NCBI RefSeq assembly: GCF_026151655.1
Contig: NZ_JAMQPN010000005.1
Location: 206,993-270,992 of the forward strand
Length of the DNA: 64,000 nucleotides
Origin: Leptospira soteropolitanensis
Lineage (GTDB): Bacteria; Spirochaetota; Leptospiria; Leptospirales; Leptospiraceae
Reading direction: 5' to 3'
The notes under the pieces: generated by a model
Told to the model about the DNA's origin: nothing
Database searches by the model: none
What the model saw: only the letters and a program-made list of their open reading frames with translations
Translations under genes and position numbers: made by a program
In this document: in pieces, positions 27,274 through 36,526 of the stretch
Layout: each line of letters starts with the position of its first letter
How positions within the stretch are numbered: the stretch's first letter is position 1

Positions 27274-28419
27274 ATGAAACTTAAAACCTCCTTAATCAAT
27301 CCAAAGTTCAATCACAAAAATTGTATCTTCCCATCGTTAAATCAATTTACATTTTTTATGTTTGTATTTCTTTCATTAAATCTTTGGGGAGACTCCCCTG
27401 TAGGGAATGAAGACCAATTAAAAGTTCATTTAAATAAACCAAATCATAAAATACCAATCGTTGTTGTTATTGGAGAAAATCAATACACAGAACTTACTGA
27501 CTTTATCGTCCCTTATGGAATTTTAAAACGCTCTCATGTAGCAAAAGTTTATGCTATCGCTGAGAAAAAAGGAAAAATAGATTTTTTCCCCGCACTCTCT
27601 ATGGAAATCAATTCATCCTTGAAAGATTTCAACAATCTGCATCCAGAAGGCGCAGACCTTGTGATCGTTCCTGCGATCCACAATGCAAAAAATGAAACTA
27701 TCATTCGTTGGATTCAAACACAATATAACTCGGGAGCAACCATAGTTGGTATTTGCGACGGAGTCTGGACATTAGGATATGCTGGATTATTAAAGAATAA
27801 AAATGTGACTGGACATTGGTATTCAAAAGAAAAACTATCAGAAGTTTTTCCAGATTCCATTTGGCACAAAAACAAAAGATACATTCAAGACGAGCGAATC
27901 ATTACTACCTCTGGCGTGACAGCTTCCATACCTATTTCATTAGCCTTGGTTGAATCCATTGGAGGTAGAAAAAAAGCAGAAGAAATGGCACAAAGTTTGG
28001 GTATCCGGCATTGGGATTCTCAACATAATACTGATGAGTTTAATTTTGATTGGAAACAATATCTAACGGCAGCGAAAAACCTATTTTTCTTTTGGGATTA
28101 TGACACGATAGAGATTCCTGTTTATGAAGGTATTGATGAAATTTCTTTAGCTTTAGTGGCCGATGTTTATTCTAGAACTTATCAATCAAAGGCAATTACC
28201 ATTACTTATAAAAATAAACCCAGCCAATCAAAATCTGGAATCAAGTTTATATCAGAACTTATCGAAGAAGGAAAAAAGAAAAAACAAACTCTCTTTGAAA
28301 TAACAGAAAAGAAAAAGGCATTCGAGTGGTTTGAACAATCATTGTCTGATGTTGAAAAAAGATACGGACTCAGTACAAAACGATTCGTAAAAACTCAATT
28401 GGAATTTCCAGGTCATTAG
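27274..28419 (+). CDS. Exported DJ-1/PfpI family protein
   Basis: A 381-residue protein with an N-terminal hydrophobic segment (FTFFMFVFLSLNLWG) that looks like a late signal peptide or anchor, then a DJ-1/PfpI fold: nucleophile Cys161 in VGICDGVWTLGYAGLL, and the preceding DLVIVPAI strand. A C-terminal ~150-residue extension is helical and basic. Such domains are amidases, glyoxalases or sensors; an extracytoplasmic one is uncommon. It is divergent from the interrupted AraC regulator. Confidence 0.8.
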   Translation: MKLKTSLINPKFNHKNCIFPSLNQFTFFMFVFLSLNLWGDSPVGNEDQLKVHLNKPNHKIPIVVVIGENQYTELTDFIVPYGILKRSHVAKVYAIAEKKGKIDFFPALSMEINSSLKDFNNLHPEGADLVIVPAIHNAKNETIIRWIQTQYNSGATIVGICDGVWTLGYAGLLKNKNVTGHWYSKEKLSEVFPDSIWHKNKRYIQDERIITTSGVTASIPISLALVESIGGRKKAEEMAQSLGIRHWDSQHNTDEFNFDWKQYLTAAKNLFFFWDYDTIEIPVYEGIDEISLALVADVYSRTYQSKAITITYKNKPSQSKSGIKFISELIEEGKKKKQTLFEITEKKKAFEWFEQSLSDVEKRYGLSTKRFVKTQLEFPGH

Positions 28420-28515
28420 TTTCCATTATGTCACCTATATAAACCAAATTTTCATCTTCTTTATTTTTAGGCTAGCATCCCATTTGTTTATGATAAAACT
28501 GGAAAGAGAAAACTT

Positions 28516-30207
28516 ATGCGTTCGAAACTAAAATTATATTTTTTCCTTTCCTATTTGGTTTTTGGCTCTGCGTTACTTTTAAGTATGATCTTAATTTTAA
28601 AACTGCAAAACGCATTACCAGAAAATTTCACAATTACTATCGGATTTGGAATTTTCATTCTAATGATTTTGATTTTTATATTTGGGTCGTCGCTAAGTTC
28701 CTGGGTTAGCAATATTTTCGGGAAATTAGAAGCTGCATTTAAAGAAGTGGGACTTGGCAATTTACAGGTTAGAATCCCTTACAAAGAAAATGATTTATTA
28801 TCAGAATTTTACGTAAGTTTCCATAGAATGTTACAAGCGCAAGGTGAACTCATTCAACATATTAAAACTTCTGCAGATATGCTCTCCTCCGACTCACAAA
28901 AAATGAAGTTGGTGACTCTTGACTTCTCCAGCAATTTACAATCTCAATCAGCAGCGACAGAGGAAGTTTCAGCATCTATAGAAGAAATTTCAGGAGTTGC
29001 AGTATCTATCTCTAATATTGCGGAGACTAACTCGCAAAGTATGAATAATTTAACTTCAGAGGTAGATCACCTCTCGTTTGCAATTGATAGAACTAGCGAA
29101 CATGTGGAAGGGACTCTCGATTCCATAAAAAATATCATTGAGCGTGCGGAAGCAGGTAAAAATACATTACGAACGATGAACGAAGCTATGGATAATTTAT
29201 CACAAAGCTCGCTAGAAATCTCTAAAACAGTGGATGTCATTGCAAAAATCAGCGAACAAGTTAATATGTTAGCACTCAATGCGTCTATTGAAGCCGCAAG
29301 AGCTGGAGACGCCGGAAGAGGATTTGCAGTTGTAGCAGAAGAAGTTTCAAAACTAGCAGAAAGAACGGCAAGTGCCGTTAAAGGAATCGATTCGTTAATG
29401 AAGAAAAATCAAAACGATGTTTCTTTGGGAAGGGAACGAATCGAAAAAACAACAATGGAAATCCAAGAGATCATAGGAAACATCGATTCCATTTCAGAAA
29501 AAATTTCAGAAGTTTATTCTTCTGTAAATACGCAAAAAGAATTAAAAACTAAACTTCTAAAAGAAGCAATTTTTGTAAAAGAAAGATCAGAAGAAATCAA
29601 AGATGCGGTAACAGAACACAAAACGGCAACAAACGAAGTAATGGCTTCTGTATCTTCCATTAGCCAATCTTCTTTTAGTAATTCAGAAAGCAGTGATTTA
29701 TTTGCAGAAAAAATTACAACAATTGCCAATACTGCTGACAAATTAATTTCAATGGTAGATCTTTTTAAAACAAATATCATCTCGGATGAATCATCTATTT
29801 CGCATCGAGATGAAACTACACATAAACTTCAATTTAGATCCGAAATCGGTAGTATTTATTATATTAAAGAAAAAGATCTTTTGGAAGTAGTATGGACGCC
29901 CAATTTCAGTGAAGATAAGTATATCGAAATTTTAAATGAAGCCTTAGAAATCATCAAAAAGTATGAAATTCGTAAATGGCTCGCAGACACTAGAAGAATG
30001 GGGCTTGTGACGCGCTCAGCACAAGAATGGGTAAATGTCAATTGGTTCCCCAAAGCAAGTAATTCTAGTCTAAGAAAAATGGCAGTTGTTGTACCAAACT
30101 CAGCTTTAGCTGCCATTTCCATTGATGACCAAACTCTTAAAACAGGAAATGTGGAATTAAAATCCGTACCTAGTTTAGAAGCGGGTATCGCTTGGTTAAA
30201 CGATTAA
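28516..30207 (+). CDS. Methyl-accepting chemotaxis protein with SpoIIAA/STAS-like C-terminus
   Basis: Two N-terminal membrane helices (residues 7-30 and 40-62) separated by only about ten residues, so there is no periplasmic sensor domain. A HAMP-like segment follows, then the signalling hairpin with tip [38 protein letters not shown]. The final ~125 residues (from [16 protein letters not shown] to AGIAWLND) are a separate domain like the SpoIIAA-like STAS domains, with [10 protein letters not shown] and the E-W-V-x-x-x-W-F-P run. Input is therefore probably cytoplasmic. Confidence 0.88.
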   Translation: MRSKLKLYFFLSYLVFGSALLLSMILILKLQNALPENFTITIGFGIFILMILIFIFGSSLSSWVSNIFGKLEAAFKEVGLGNLQVRIPYKENDLLSEFYVSFHRMLQAQGELIQHIKTSADMLSSDSQKMKLVTLDFSSNLQSQSAATEEVSASIEEISGVAVSISNIAETNSQSMNNLTSEVDHLSFAIDRTSEHVEGTLDSIKNIIERAEAGKNTLRTMNEAMDNLSQSSLEISKTVDVIAKISEQVNMLALNASIEAARAGDAGRGFAVVAEEVSKLAERTASAVKGIDSLMKKNQNDVSLGRERIEKTTMEIQEIIGNIDSISEKISEVYSSVNTQKELKTKLLKEAIFVKERSEEIKDAVTEHKTATNEVMASVSSISQSSFSNSESSDLFAEKITTIANTADKLISMVDLFKTNIISDESSISHRDETTHKLQFRSEIGSIYYIKEKDLLEVVWTPNFSEDKYIEILNEALEIIKKYEIRKWLADTRRMGLVTRSAQEWVNVNWFPKASNSSLRKMAVVVPNSALAAISIDDQTLKTGNVELKSVPSLEAGIAWLND

Positions 30208-30218
30208 CAACGAATAGA

Positions 30219-30272
30219 TAAATTAGATCATTGTTTTTGTATTCAACAAAATACAAACAATGATCTAATTTA
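30219..30272. terminator. Bidirectional hairpin terminator
   Basis: A long inverted repeat: the arm TAAATTAGATCATTGTTT (from 30219) pairs with its complement ending at 30272, with a further TTGTATT/AATACAA pairing near the loop and a short CAAC-like loop. It sits 11 bases after the chemoreceptor stop and 2 bases before the stop of the convergent DUF4334 gene, and is AT-rich with T/A runs on both sides. Confidence 0.8.
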
Positions 30273-30274
30273 TT

Positions 30275-30820
30275 TCATTTAACTCGTTCTAATACAAAAA
30301 AGAAAGGTTGTTTCATCCCTTTATAATCCATACATCCAAACAAAGTGTTTTGATTTACTTTTTTGAACACATCATGAATTGGTAAGTTGTCATAAATCAT
30401 CGCAGCAGTGATTTTACCGCGAAACTCTATACGGCGAACACGAGCTTTCGATTTAGACGTTTGAAACAAAAACCGAATCAACAAAAATACATATTTTAAT
30501 GGCGATAAATTCGTAGATGGAATCAATGTTGCTAACCGAACGGGCATTAAAGATGGATTTACCTTAAACAAGGTTTTTCCAAATGACTTAAAAACCAATG
30601 GATGAACGTTATCTGCATCCACAAATTCCTTTCCATACCAATTGAAAGTTTCTAATGCTCCATCCATAGTGTGTCCAGTGTGAAAGCCAGAGCCATGCCA
30701 CATACCCATTGTGTCTTCTATAGTAACAGTTTCCAACGCATCAAAAAGTGCAAAAGAATCCTCTGTAGAATTGTTCTTTTTAGCACGCATATCAAAAAAT
30801 TTTGTTTCAAGAGTATTCAT
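30275..30820 (-). CDS. GXWXG / DUF4334 domain protein
   Basis: A 181-residue cytoplasmic protein. The N-terminal GXWXG motif (MWHGSGFHTGH, around residue 40) and the C-terminal DUF4334 segment (ARVRRIEFRGKITAAMIYDNLPIHDVF; GCMDYKG) are both present and in the usual order. The family has no settled function. It stands alone, convergent with the chemoreceptor gene. Confidence 0.85.
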   Translation of the reverse strand: MNTLETKFFDMRAKKNNSTEDSFALFDALETVTIEDTMGMWHGSGFHTGHTMDGALETFNWYGKEFVDADNVHPLVFKSFGKTLFKVNPSLMPVRLATLIPSTNLSPLKYVFLLIRFLFQTSKSKARVRRIEFRGKITAAMIYDNLPIHDVFKKVNQNTLFGCMDYKGMKQPFFFVLERVK

Positions 30821-30904
30821 AAATAATTTGTAACCTAAAACGATATTTATTTTTCTTCGCCAGGATGAAATAAATATACAAAAGTTTAATTAGATTTTCA
30901 ACCT

Positions 30905-31618
30905 TCAATCAAGAACGGATTGAATCCGTTTTCGTTCTTCGGAAATTCGATTAATTGCGACTTCGATTTTTTTTTGCGCCTGAATAGGATTGGATAAAGT
31001 CAAAGGAAATCCATTAAAAGAAGTTAAGCCAAGAGAATGGGATGTCATAGTAGAAATATACATTCGAAAGAGTTCTCCATTTTTTTCATTGATAAACCAC
31101 ATAGACGCCGTTCGTGAAGATTTTGCAAAGTCTCCTTCAAACAATTTCATTCGATTAAACTTTGCCGTTGAAGCTATTCTGTCTACTTCGTCAACCAATG
31201 CCTGCACTTCTCCCTGCAATTCCTGATTGGTGTCATTCGATTGGAAGAGGAATGATAGACGATGGGAAATGGCAAGTAAAGTATCCAAATAAACCAAAGT
31301 CTTTTGGATTAGTAAGTTTTGTTTTTGAAAAGTGGTTTTTTGTGGTTGTATCTGATACAATCTTTCCAACGACTTTGCTGTAATAGCCATAAATTTTAAT
31401 CTGGATTCAAGAGATTGTGAATTTTTTTTATCCACTTTTACAGTAAAAGCAGAGTTCGGATTTGTATCGGTTCGAAAGTTAACAATGTTTTCAGATTTTA
31501 AATCGAATCGATTTACAACAAAACGAGAAATTTTTTTTTGAGTGTAGAGAATTTGTTTATAGATAATATACTCTCGAAACGAACTTAAAGATAATTTGAG
31601 GTTATAGATTAGCTTCAT
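30905..31618 (-). CDS. Highly diverged FlaB-like flagellin paralogue, C-terminally short
   Basis: About 237 residues (ATG 31618, following GTGAG; a TTG six bases upstream is less likely). The middle and end align well, from memory, with Leptospira FlaB: EVQALVDEVDRIASTAKFN, MKLFEGDFA, SRTASMWFI, YISTMTSHSLGL, then AINRISEERKRI. The N-terminal ~50 residues match the flagellin D0 helix only loosely (YNLKLSLSSFREY). The protein ends where the C-terminal D1/D0 helices of FlaB should begin, so it lacks ~60 residues needed for normal filament packing. It begins 7 bases after the stop of a second flagellin-like gene. Confidence 0.75.
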   Translation of the reverse strand: MKLIYNLKLSLSSFREYIIYKQILYTQKKISRFVVNRFDLKSENIVNFRTDTNPNSAFTVKVDKKNSQSLESRLKFMAITAKSLERLYQIQPQKTTFQKQNLLIQKTLVYLDTLLAISHRLSFLFQSNDTNQELQGEVQALVDEVDRIASTAKFNRMKLFEGDFAKSSRTASMWFINEKNGELFRMYISTMTSHSLGLTSFNGFPLTLSNPIQAQKKIEVAINRISEERKRIQSVLD

Positions 31619-31625
31619 AAACAAC

Positions 31626-32813
31626 TCACGGGAAATGTAATTTTCTTTCTTTTTGCAAAAGTAAAATTGCCTCTTCTAGGACAGGCAGGGAATCTGTTGC
31701 CATTGCTGCCGTTGACACGGTAATGATACCGCCGTATTGGTTTACCAACCGTAGCCTTTTAATGACATCTATTTTTCCTCGAGTTGCATTGGAAATCTGA
31801 TCTACAATTTGAACAAGAGTTGATACCACCATTTGTTGGTTTTGTCGATCTAAATTATGATATACTCCGCTTTGCATATGAAAGGCTCTCTCTTTTATGG
31901 TCCGAATAGCAGACTCTAAAGAAAGAGATTGAATCAAAAAACTAATATCTGCTTTGTTCCTATCATCTGCATTAGAGAGCATTTTTTGTTGGTTTTCAAA
32001 TTTGGTCTGTGCAAAGTCTAAATAATAAAATCGAACAGAATATTGATGCCATCTAGCTCTAAGTGAGTCCAAATCAAATAAAATCTGATTCGTAAAGGCT
32101 AACAATTGAGAAACAAATGATTGATTGTATTCAGAGCTACCTTCTAAGTCTTTGATTTCCTTCCCTATTTTGATTACATTAATGGCTAGGGTATCACTCA
32201 CGATAGATTCTTTTTTTTGAGATCCAAACCATAAAACGGAACATGTTATGCTCGACCGCATCGGAAAAGATTTATTCGAATCCTCAATCACAAAAGGATC
32301 TACTTCACCAACTTTAAATTTTTTTCCAAATCGAATAATTGCATTTTGGATTTGAATAGAATCGATTGCCAGTTGCTTTTTATCATATCCATCCAATCCA
32401 TACTGAAGACACAAATTTTGCCAAACTTTTACCAGTAATATCGTCAGTTGAAACACTACTTCAGAACGTGCAGATGCTAAGTACAATTCTCGGTAGTTTG
32501 AAATTTTAGAATTATTTTCAAAAGGATAGAGTGTTTGTAATTCTTTTGCAAACATATCCAAGAAAAAATCTAATTCCATTCCTACTTTATCAATTTTAGA
32601 AATAATCGATGATGTTATTTCTTCAGCAACATTCATGGGATAAGGAGAAATAGATTCTGGAGGTTTTTTTAACGACGAGGTATGCGTCGGGACAGATACT
32701 GCCTCAATCTCATTACGAATTCCCGCAACAAGTAAGGCAGTAAAAGAAAGGTTTTTTAAAAATTCGATCCGCCGCATTGGTATCACAAACAAGAAGGCTA
32801 TGCACCACTGCAA
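31626..32813 (-). CDS. Second diverged flagellin-like protein
   Basis: A 395-residue protein (TTG 32813; ATG 32777 is an alternative). After a hydrophobic N-terminus it is all helical. Residues ~245-340 resemble a flagellin C-terminal half: LRARWHQYSVRF corresponds to the QRADMGAYYNRLE region, ADDRNKADI to SRIRDADMAEE, and MQSGVYHNLDRQNQQ to the Q-SG-x-AMLAQANQ end. Residues ~130-220 resemble the D1 region (SSITCSVLWF). The similarity is weak and pattern-based. It overlaps the Cys-rich lipoprotein gene by 16 bases and abuts the FlaB-like gene. Confidence 0.5.
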   Translation of the reverse strand: MQWCIAFLFVIPMRRIEFLKNLSFTALLVAGIRNEIEAVSVPTHTSSLKKPPESISPYPMNVAEEITSSIISKIDKVGMELDFFLDMFAKELQTLYPFENNSKISNYRELYLASARSEVVFQLTILLVKVWQNLCLQYGLDGYDKKQLAIDSIQIQNAIIRFGKKFKVGEVDPFVIEDSNKSFPMRSSITCSVLWFGSQKKESIVSDTLAINVIKIGKEIKDLEGSSEYNQSFVSQLLAFTNQILFDLDSLRARWHQYSVRFYYLDFAQTKFENQQKMLSNADDRNKADISFLIQSLSLESAIRTIKERAFHMQSGVYHNLDRQNQQMVVSTLVQIVDQISNATRGKIDVIKRLRLVNQYGGIITVSTAAMATDSLPVLEEAILLLQKERKLHFP

Positions 32814-33175
32814 GTATTATTACAACCATCACCATTAGTTGCATTATTATCATCACAAACTTCGTTTCCTTCGATTACGCCATTCCCACACACTGCGTCT
32901 TTCACCTGTATAGAAATTGTTGCTGAAGTTGACCCAAAACTATTTGCTGCTGTGATAGTATAATTAGACAAAGCCTGGTTGACGGTTGGTGTGCCAGCAT
33001 AACTTAAATTTGATGGCGGTGTTGAAGGACTCGCTGGAGTTGTTGCAACAACCAAAGCAACTAATTCAACAGGAATGTTTTTCCCATCATCTTTACTAGA
33101 AACTAAATCACATCCCAAAATTCCAACTAGGGAAATCAAAGAAAAAACAAATTTTTTCAAAAAAGAATACTTCAT
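32798..33175 (-). CDS. Short Cys-rich lipoprotein (Ig-like fragment + DUF4215 repeat)
   Basis: About 125 residues. A lipoprotein signal (LISLVGILGC) is followed by a low-complexity Pro/Ser stretch, a partial putative-Ig domain (NYTITAANSFGSTSATISI) and a single DUF4215 Cys-rich repeat (CGNGVIEGNEVCDDNN...GDGCNNTC). ATG 33175 has AGAGG 7 bases upstream. DUF4215 repeats are calcium-binding-like surface modules in secreted proteins. It is the first gene of the cluster with the two flagellin-like genes. Confidence 0.8.
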   Translation of the reverse strand: MKYSFLKKFVFSLISLVGILGCDLVSSKDDGKNIPVELVALVVATTPASPSTPPSNLSYAGTPTVNQALSNYTITAANSFGSTSATISIQVKDAVCGNGVIEGNEVCDDNNATNGDGCNNTCSGA

Positions 33176-33331
33176 CAACTAACCTCTGCGAGAATCTTTT
33201 ACTTACTCCTCTCATCGTCAACTGATTCTTGTTAATTTAAGATAATAAATCTATGTAATATTGGATATCCAGTTAGGGAAATACATGATTTCCTCACTTG
33301 CAATTTTTAATCTTTCCATTATACTGCACTT

Positions 33332-33742
33332 ATGAATGTAGCAGATTCCGAGATTAAATCCCTCCTAGAAACTTATAAAAAAATCACAGTTTACGGCTTA
33401 AGCAATGATCCTTCTAAGCCAAGTCATTATGTACCTCTCTACATTCGTGAAAAAGGTTGGGAAGTAATCGGAACTTACCCCAAAGAACACAGTGTAGGTG
33501 GATTTGCTATCTTTAAAAGTTTAAATGAGATACCAAAAGAAGACCGGAAATTCATCGATGTTTTTCGAAGCTCCGATAAAATTCCCGAAGTAATCGATGA
33601 AATTTTAAGTTTAGGTGGTACAGAAGTTATTTGGCTTCAGTTGGGAATTTCTCATCCAGAAGCTGAAAAAAAAGCAGAAGAGGCAGGACTGCGTGTTGTA
33701 TCAAATCGCTGTCTCATCATAGAACACAAAAAGTATTTTTAG
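33332..33742 (+). CDS. CoA-binding domain protein (YccU-like)
   Basis: A 136-residue Rossmann-type CoA-binding protein: ITVYGLSNDPSKPSHYVPLYIREKGW, the fold's glycine and Ser positions, VFRSSDKIPEVIDEI, and VIWLQLGISHPEAEKKAEEAGL-x-V-x-N-R-C at the end. The family occurs alone in most bacteria and its cellular role is not established. Confidence 0.92.
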   Translation: MNVADSEIKSLLETYKKITVYGLSNDPSKPSHYVPLYIREKGWEVIGTYPKEHSVGGFAIFKSLNEIPKEDRKFIDVFRSSDKIPEVIDEILSLGGTEVIWLQLGISHPEAEKKAEEAGLRVVSNRCLIIEHKKYF

Positions 33743-33747
33743 AATTT

Positions 33748-34179
33748 TTAGTTCTTTCTTTTCTCTCGAAAATCTGCCCAGGATCCGCAACTCCAAAGTG
33801 CCCACAAAACAAGCACAGGTTGAAAGAACAAACGGATCAGTCGAGCCCTATCAGTATCTAAGCCAAAAGCACTGATTCCGTTCATATACTGAGATATATT
33901 CCCTGGAAAAATCAACACAAAAAACAGTGCCACTATCCAACCAACTTGCACTTGTTTGCTGCGAAGAAAAATCAAAGACAGACCTAATGTGATCTCTACT
34001 ACTCCCGATAGCAACACTACTAAATCCGCATTTATTGGTAACCAAGTTGGGACTTGTGCCAAAAACTCTGTTCTATGCCACGTTAGGTGACCTGTCCCAG
34101 CAAAGGCCAAAAAGGCACCAAGAAGAATTCGTAATGCCGTTTGAAAAACAGATCGTTTAAAAGTGTTAGCTTGATTCAT
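33748..34179 (-). CDS. DoxX family membrane protein
   Basis: A 143-residue protein with four membrane helices and DoxX-type features: ILLGAFLAFAGTGHLTW near the N-terminus and LSGVVEITLGLSLIF in the middle. DoxX-like proteins are associated with thiosulfate/quinone and redox roles in some organisms, but the function here is open. It is convergent with the CoA-binding gene. Confidence 0.88.
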   Translation of the reverse strand: MNQANTFKRSVFQTALRILLGAFLAFAGTGHLTWHRTEFLAQVPTWLPINADLVVLLSGVVEITLGLSLIFLRSKQVQVGWIVALFFVLIFPGNISQYMNGISAFGLDTDRARLIRLFFQPVLVLWALWSCGSWADFREKRKN

Positions 34180-34518
34180 ACAAATTTAGACGAAAGCTCC
34201 GCTCTTTTGATGTTTTTCTCTTCCTTGTAGCCTCAAATCCAATCAAACTAATTTGATAATTTTTAGTCTTTTTCTAGTTTATGAATAGACAAATGACGAG
34301 TTTTGACAAGCAATGGCCACAGGGTCTTTCTTATTGAGAACCACTCTCCCCTGAATTTACAGCTTGGACTAATAGTTTCGACTTAAAAACAACGAAGATC
34401 TTTTTCCTTATCAATCGAAAATTATGTGAACGAAGAAAAAAGTTTTTCTGAATCATCCTTTAAAGAAAGCTTCCATTATCAGAAGCACAAATTCAAAACA
34501 AGATTCTAAAGGAACGAC
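34180..34518. other. Intergenic region without a gene
   Basis: This 339-base divergent region has no supported coding frame. A TTGACA at 34302-34307 could be a -35 box for the HAD gene, but no good -10 follows at the right distance. A good ribosome site (AAAGGA) lies just before the HAD start at 34519. Confidence 0.5.
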
Positions 34519-35109
34519 ATGCACCTCTTACAACAGAAAAAGAATTGGATCTTTGATATGGACGGAACACTCACTATCGCCAAACATGACTTTGATGCTA
34601 TTAAACGAGAATTAGAAATTCCTTTTGATACAGACATACTCACTTCTTTGTCCAACTTACCTAAAGAGGAAGCTAAATTAAAACATATCCAATTAGATTC
34701 GATTGAACTGAAAATTGCAAAGTTATCCACTCCTTCTCCCGGATGTTTTGATTTGTTAAAAGAACTAAATAACCAAACCAATCGTTTAGGCATACTAACA
34801 AGAAATAGTTTCTCCAATTCAATTGAAACCTTGAAGGCAGCTGGTTTAATTCATTTTTTTCAATCCGATTATATCTTTTGTCGAGAACACGCCTTACCAA
34901 AACCCAACCCGGAAGGAATCTTTCGTTTAATGGAACTTTGGCAAGCCGACCCAAAAGAAACCGTTATGATTGGAGATTACCTTTTTGATTTAGATGCTGG
35001 TAAGGCAGCAGGTGTAGAAACCATTTATATAGATCCAGAAGGAAAATTCCCATTCAGAGAATTCGCAACCCATTGTATTAGAGACTTAGGCGAAATCCTA
35101 AATCTCTGA
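34519..35109 (+). CDS. HAD-family phosphatase
   Basis: A 196-residue haloacid-dehalogenase fold hydrolase: motif I FDMDGTLT with both Asp residues, motif II Thr in LTRNS, Lys in PKPNPEG and the acidic motif IV IGDYLFDLDAG. The small helical cap between motifs I and II marks it as a subfamily IA enzyme of the phosphoglycolate-phosphatase type. AAAGGA precedes the ATG. The substrate is unknown. Confidence 0.92.
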   Translation: MHLLQQKKNWIFDMDGTLTIAKHDFDAIKRELEIPFDTDILTSLSNLPKEEAKLKHIQLDSIELKIAKLSTPSPGCFDLLKELNNQTNRLGILTRNSFSNSIETLKAAGLIHFFQSDYIFCREHALPKPNPEGIFRLMELWQADPKETVMIGDYLFDLDAGKAAGVETIYIDPEGKFPFREFATHCIRDLGEILNL

Positions 35110-35298
35110 ACGATTAAGGCAGCAAAATCATTATAGAAAGTATTTGTAGCATAATCTAGGATATTTTTTCTTCAAATAACCTTACAAAAAAATAAATAAT
35201 TCAATGTATTCTAATGTTCTCAAATTCGAAAAACAGGAAATTGAATAAATAATAAATTGAATGAAATTTATCCATCAACTAATTGTTAATAACAATAG

Positions 35299-36504
35299 AT
35301 GGGTATTATTAAAATCTGTTCTTATTTATTGTTTACACTTCTTCTAATTTCGTGTAACAATCGGTCTACAAAAGACAACATATCTGCACTCGGCCTTTTG
35401 GGGATCCTTGGAAATCAGACCGACCAAACCCTTGACGATAAATTCCAAACCCTTGACGATAAATTCCAATCCCTAAAATCTACAACTTATTATAGAAAAG
35501 ATGGGAACTTACAATTCCAAGACATATTAATAGAGTATCAATTAAAGAATTTATTAGAAGGTTCTGAAACAATTGAGGCGTATCTAGGTAACCCAAGCGA
35601 AATCAGTTTCGACTTAAAAACAAAAACTATTTCAGGATATTTAAACAGAAAAGAAGATCAATTCCAAACAAACTCAATACTTTTTTCTTTCTCTGATCAT
35701 ACAAAAAAATTCAAAATTATCCTTACCTTAAAAAAAGAAGGTAAAATCATTTCTTACCGCGAAATATTATCGACTCCACCGAACCCACCTACTATCCCAC
35801 CAAATGCTATAGCTCTACCTGCAATTACTTATGAAACAAAACGTTCGCTCATTGGCGGTACGGAGTACCAAGTCATTCGAGTAAAATTCCAATTAGGTGC
35901 AGACCTCAGTCAGTTCATTAAACTCGATGCCTATATTGGAAGACCGACTATTATTGCTCTTGCTCCGGACAACTATAATGTAATCAATTATATCTCAGCA
36001 ACTTATTACAATTCATCATCTAATGAATTTTTATTTCTAACTCCTGAGCTGAATTCGTCCTACAAGATTTTTGTTGTTGGTGCTACAACCGATGCAAAAG
36101 GAAATCGTAGCCTTGATACAATTCCCCCACCGCCACCACCTTCCCCATGTCAAGGAAGTGTCAACGCTCCCACCACTATCGGAAACTGTTCTACACATTG
36201 TTTGGTTGTCGATTTAGCTGGTAATCAAATGAGTTACATAGCAAAATCAAATATTGAATCTAATCTGGAATATATTTACTTAGATGCAACCAGTTCCACT
36301 CCTAGTGGCGGCTCAGGTCCAGCTAATTTTTCTTGGACTGAACATGAGTCCCCTATTGGAGCCGGCGAATATCAAACGGAAAATCGAACCTTTGACGTTA
36401 CTACCTATCCGCATGCATGTATGATTATATCATCTTATCTTGTAAAGGATGGACCAAGTGGGTTTTCTGATCATTATATCAACGGAAAAGTAAACGTACC
36501 TTAG
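35299..36504 (+). CDS. Lipoprotein with proline-rich linker, unknown function
   Basis: A 401-residue protein with a lipoprotein signal (LLFTLLLISC, Cys at about residue 19) and the ALGLLGILGN segment typical of Leptospira lipoproteins. A perfect seven-residue tandem duplication (QTLDDKF twice) follows at about residues 43-56. The rest has two beta-rich parts separated by a PPPPPPSPC linker. No family is recognised. The gene ends 22 bases from the convergent histidine kinase. Confidence 0.75.
   Translation: MGIIKICSYLLFTLLLISCNNRSTKDNISALGLLGILGNQTDQTLDDKFQTLDDKFQSLKSTTYYRKDGNLQFQDILIEYQLKNLLEGSETIEAYLGNPSEISFDLKTKTISGYLNRKEDQFQTNSILFSFSDHTKKFKIILTLKKEGKIISYREILSTPPNPPTIPPNAIALPAITYETKRSLIGGTEYQVIRVKFQLGADLSQFIKLDAYIGRPTIIALAPDNYNVINYISATYYNSSSNEFLFLTPELNSSYKIFVVGATTDAKGNRSLDTIPPPPPPSPCQGSVNAPTTIGNCSTHCLVVDLAGNQMSYIAKSNIESNLEYIYLDATSSTPSGGSGPANFSWTEHESPIGAGEYQTENRTFDVTTYPHACMIISSYLVKDGPSGFSDHYINGKVNVP
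35425..35466 (+). repeat. Two perfect 21-bp tandem repeats in the lipoprotein gene
   Basis: The unit CAAACCCTTGACGATAAATTC occurs twice back to back with no mismatch and keeps the reading frame, adding seven residues. Perfect identity implies a recent duplication, so copy number may vary between strains. Confidence 0.9.
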
Positions 36505-36526
36505 TTTGATTTAGAAAACGATAAAT

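Noticed and set aside
35110..35298. Possible small RNA between the HAD and lipoprotein genes
   Set aside because: Only AT-rich sequence with no clear promoter, hairpin or T-run.
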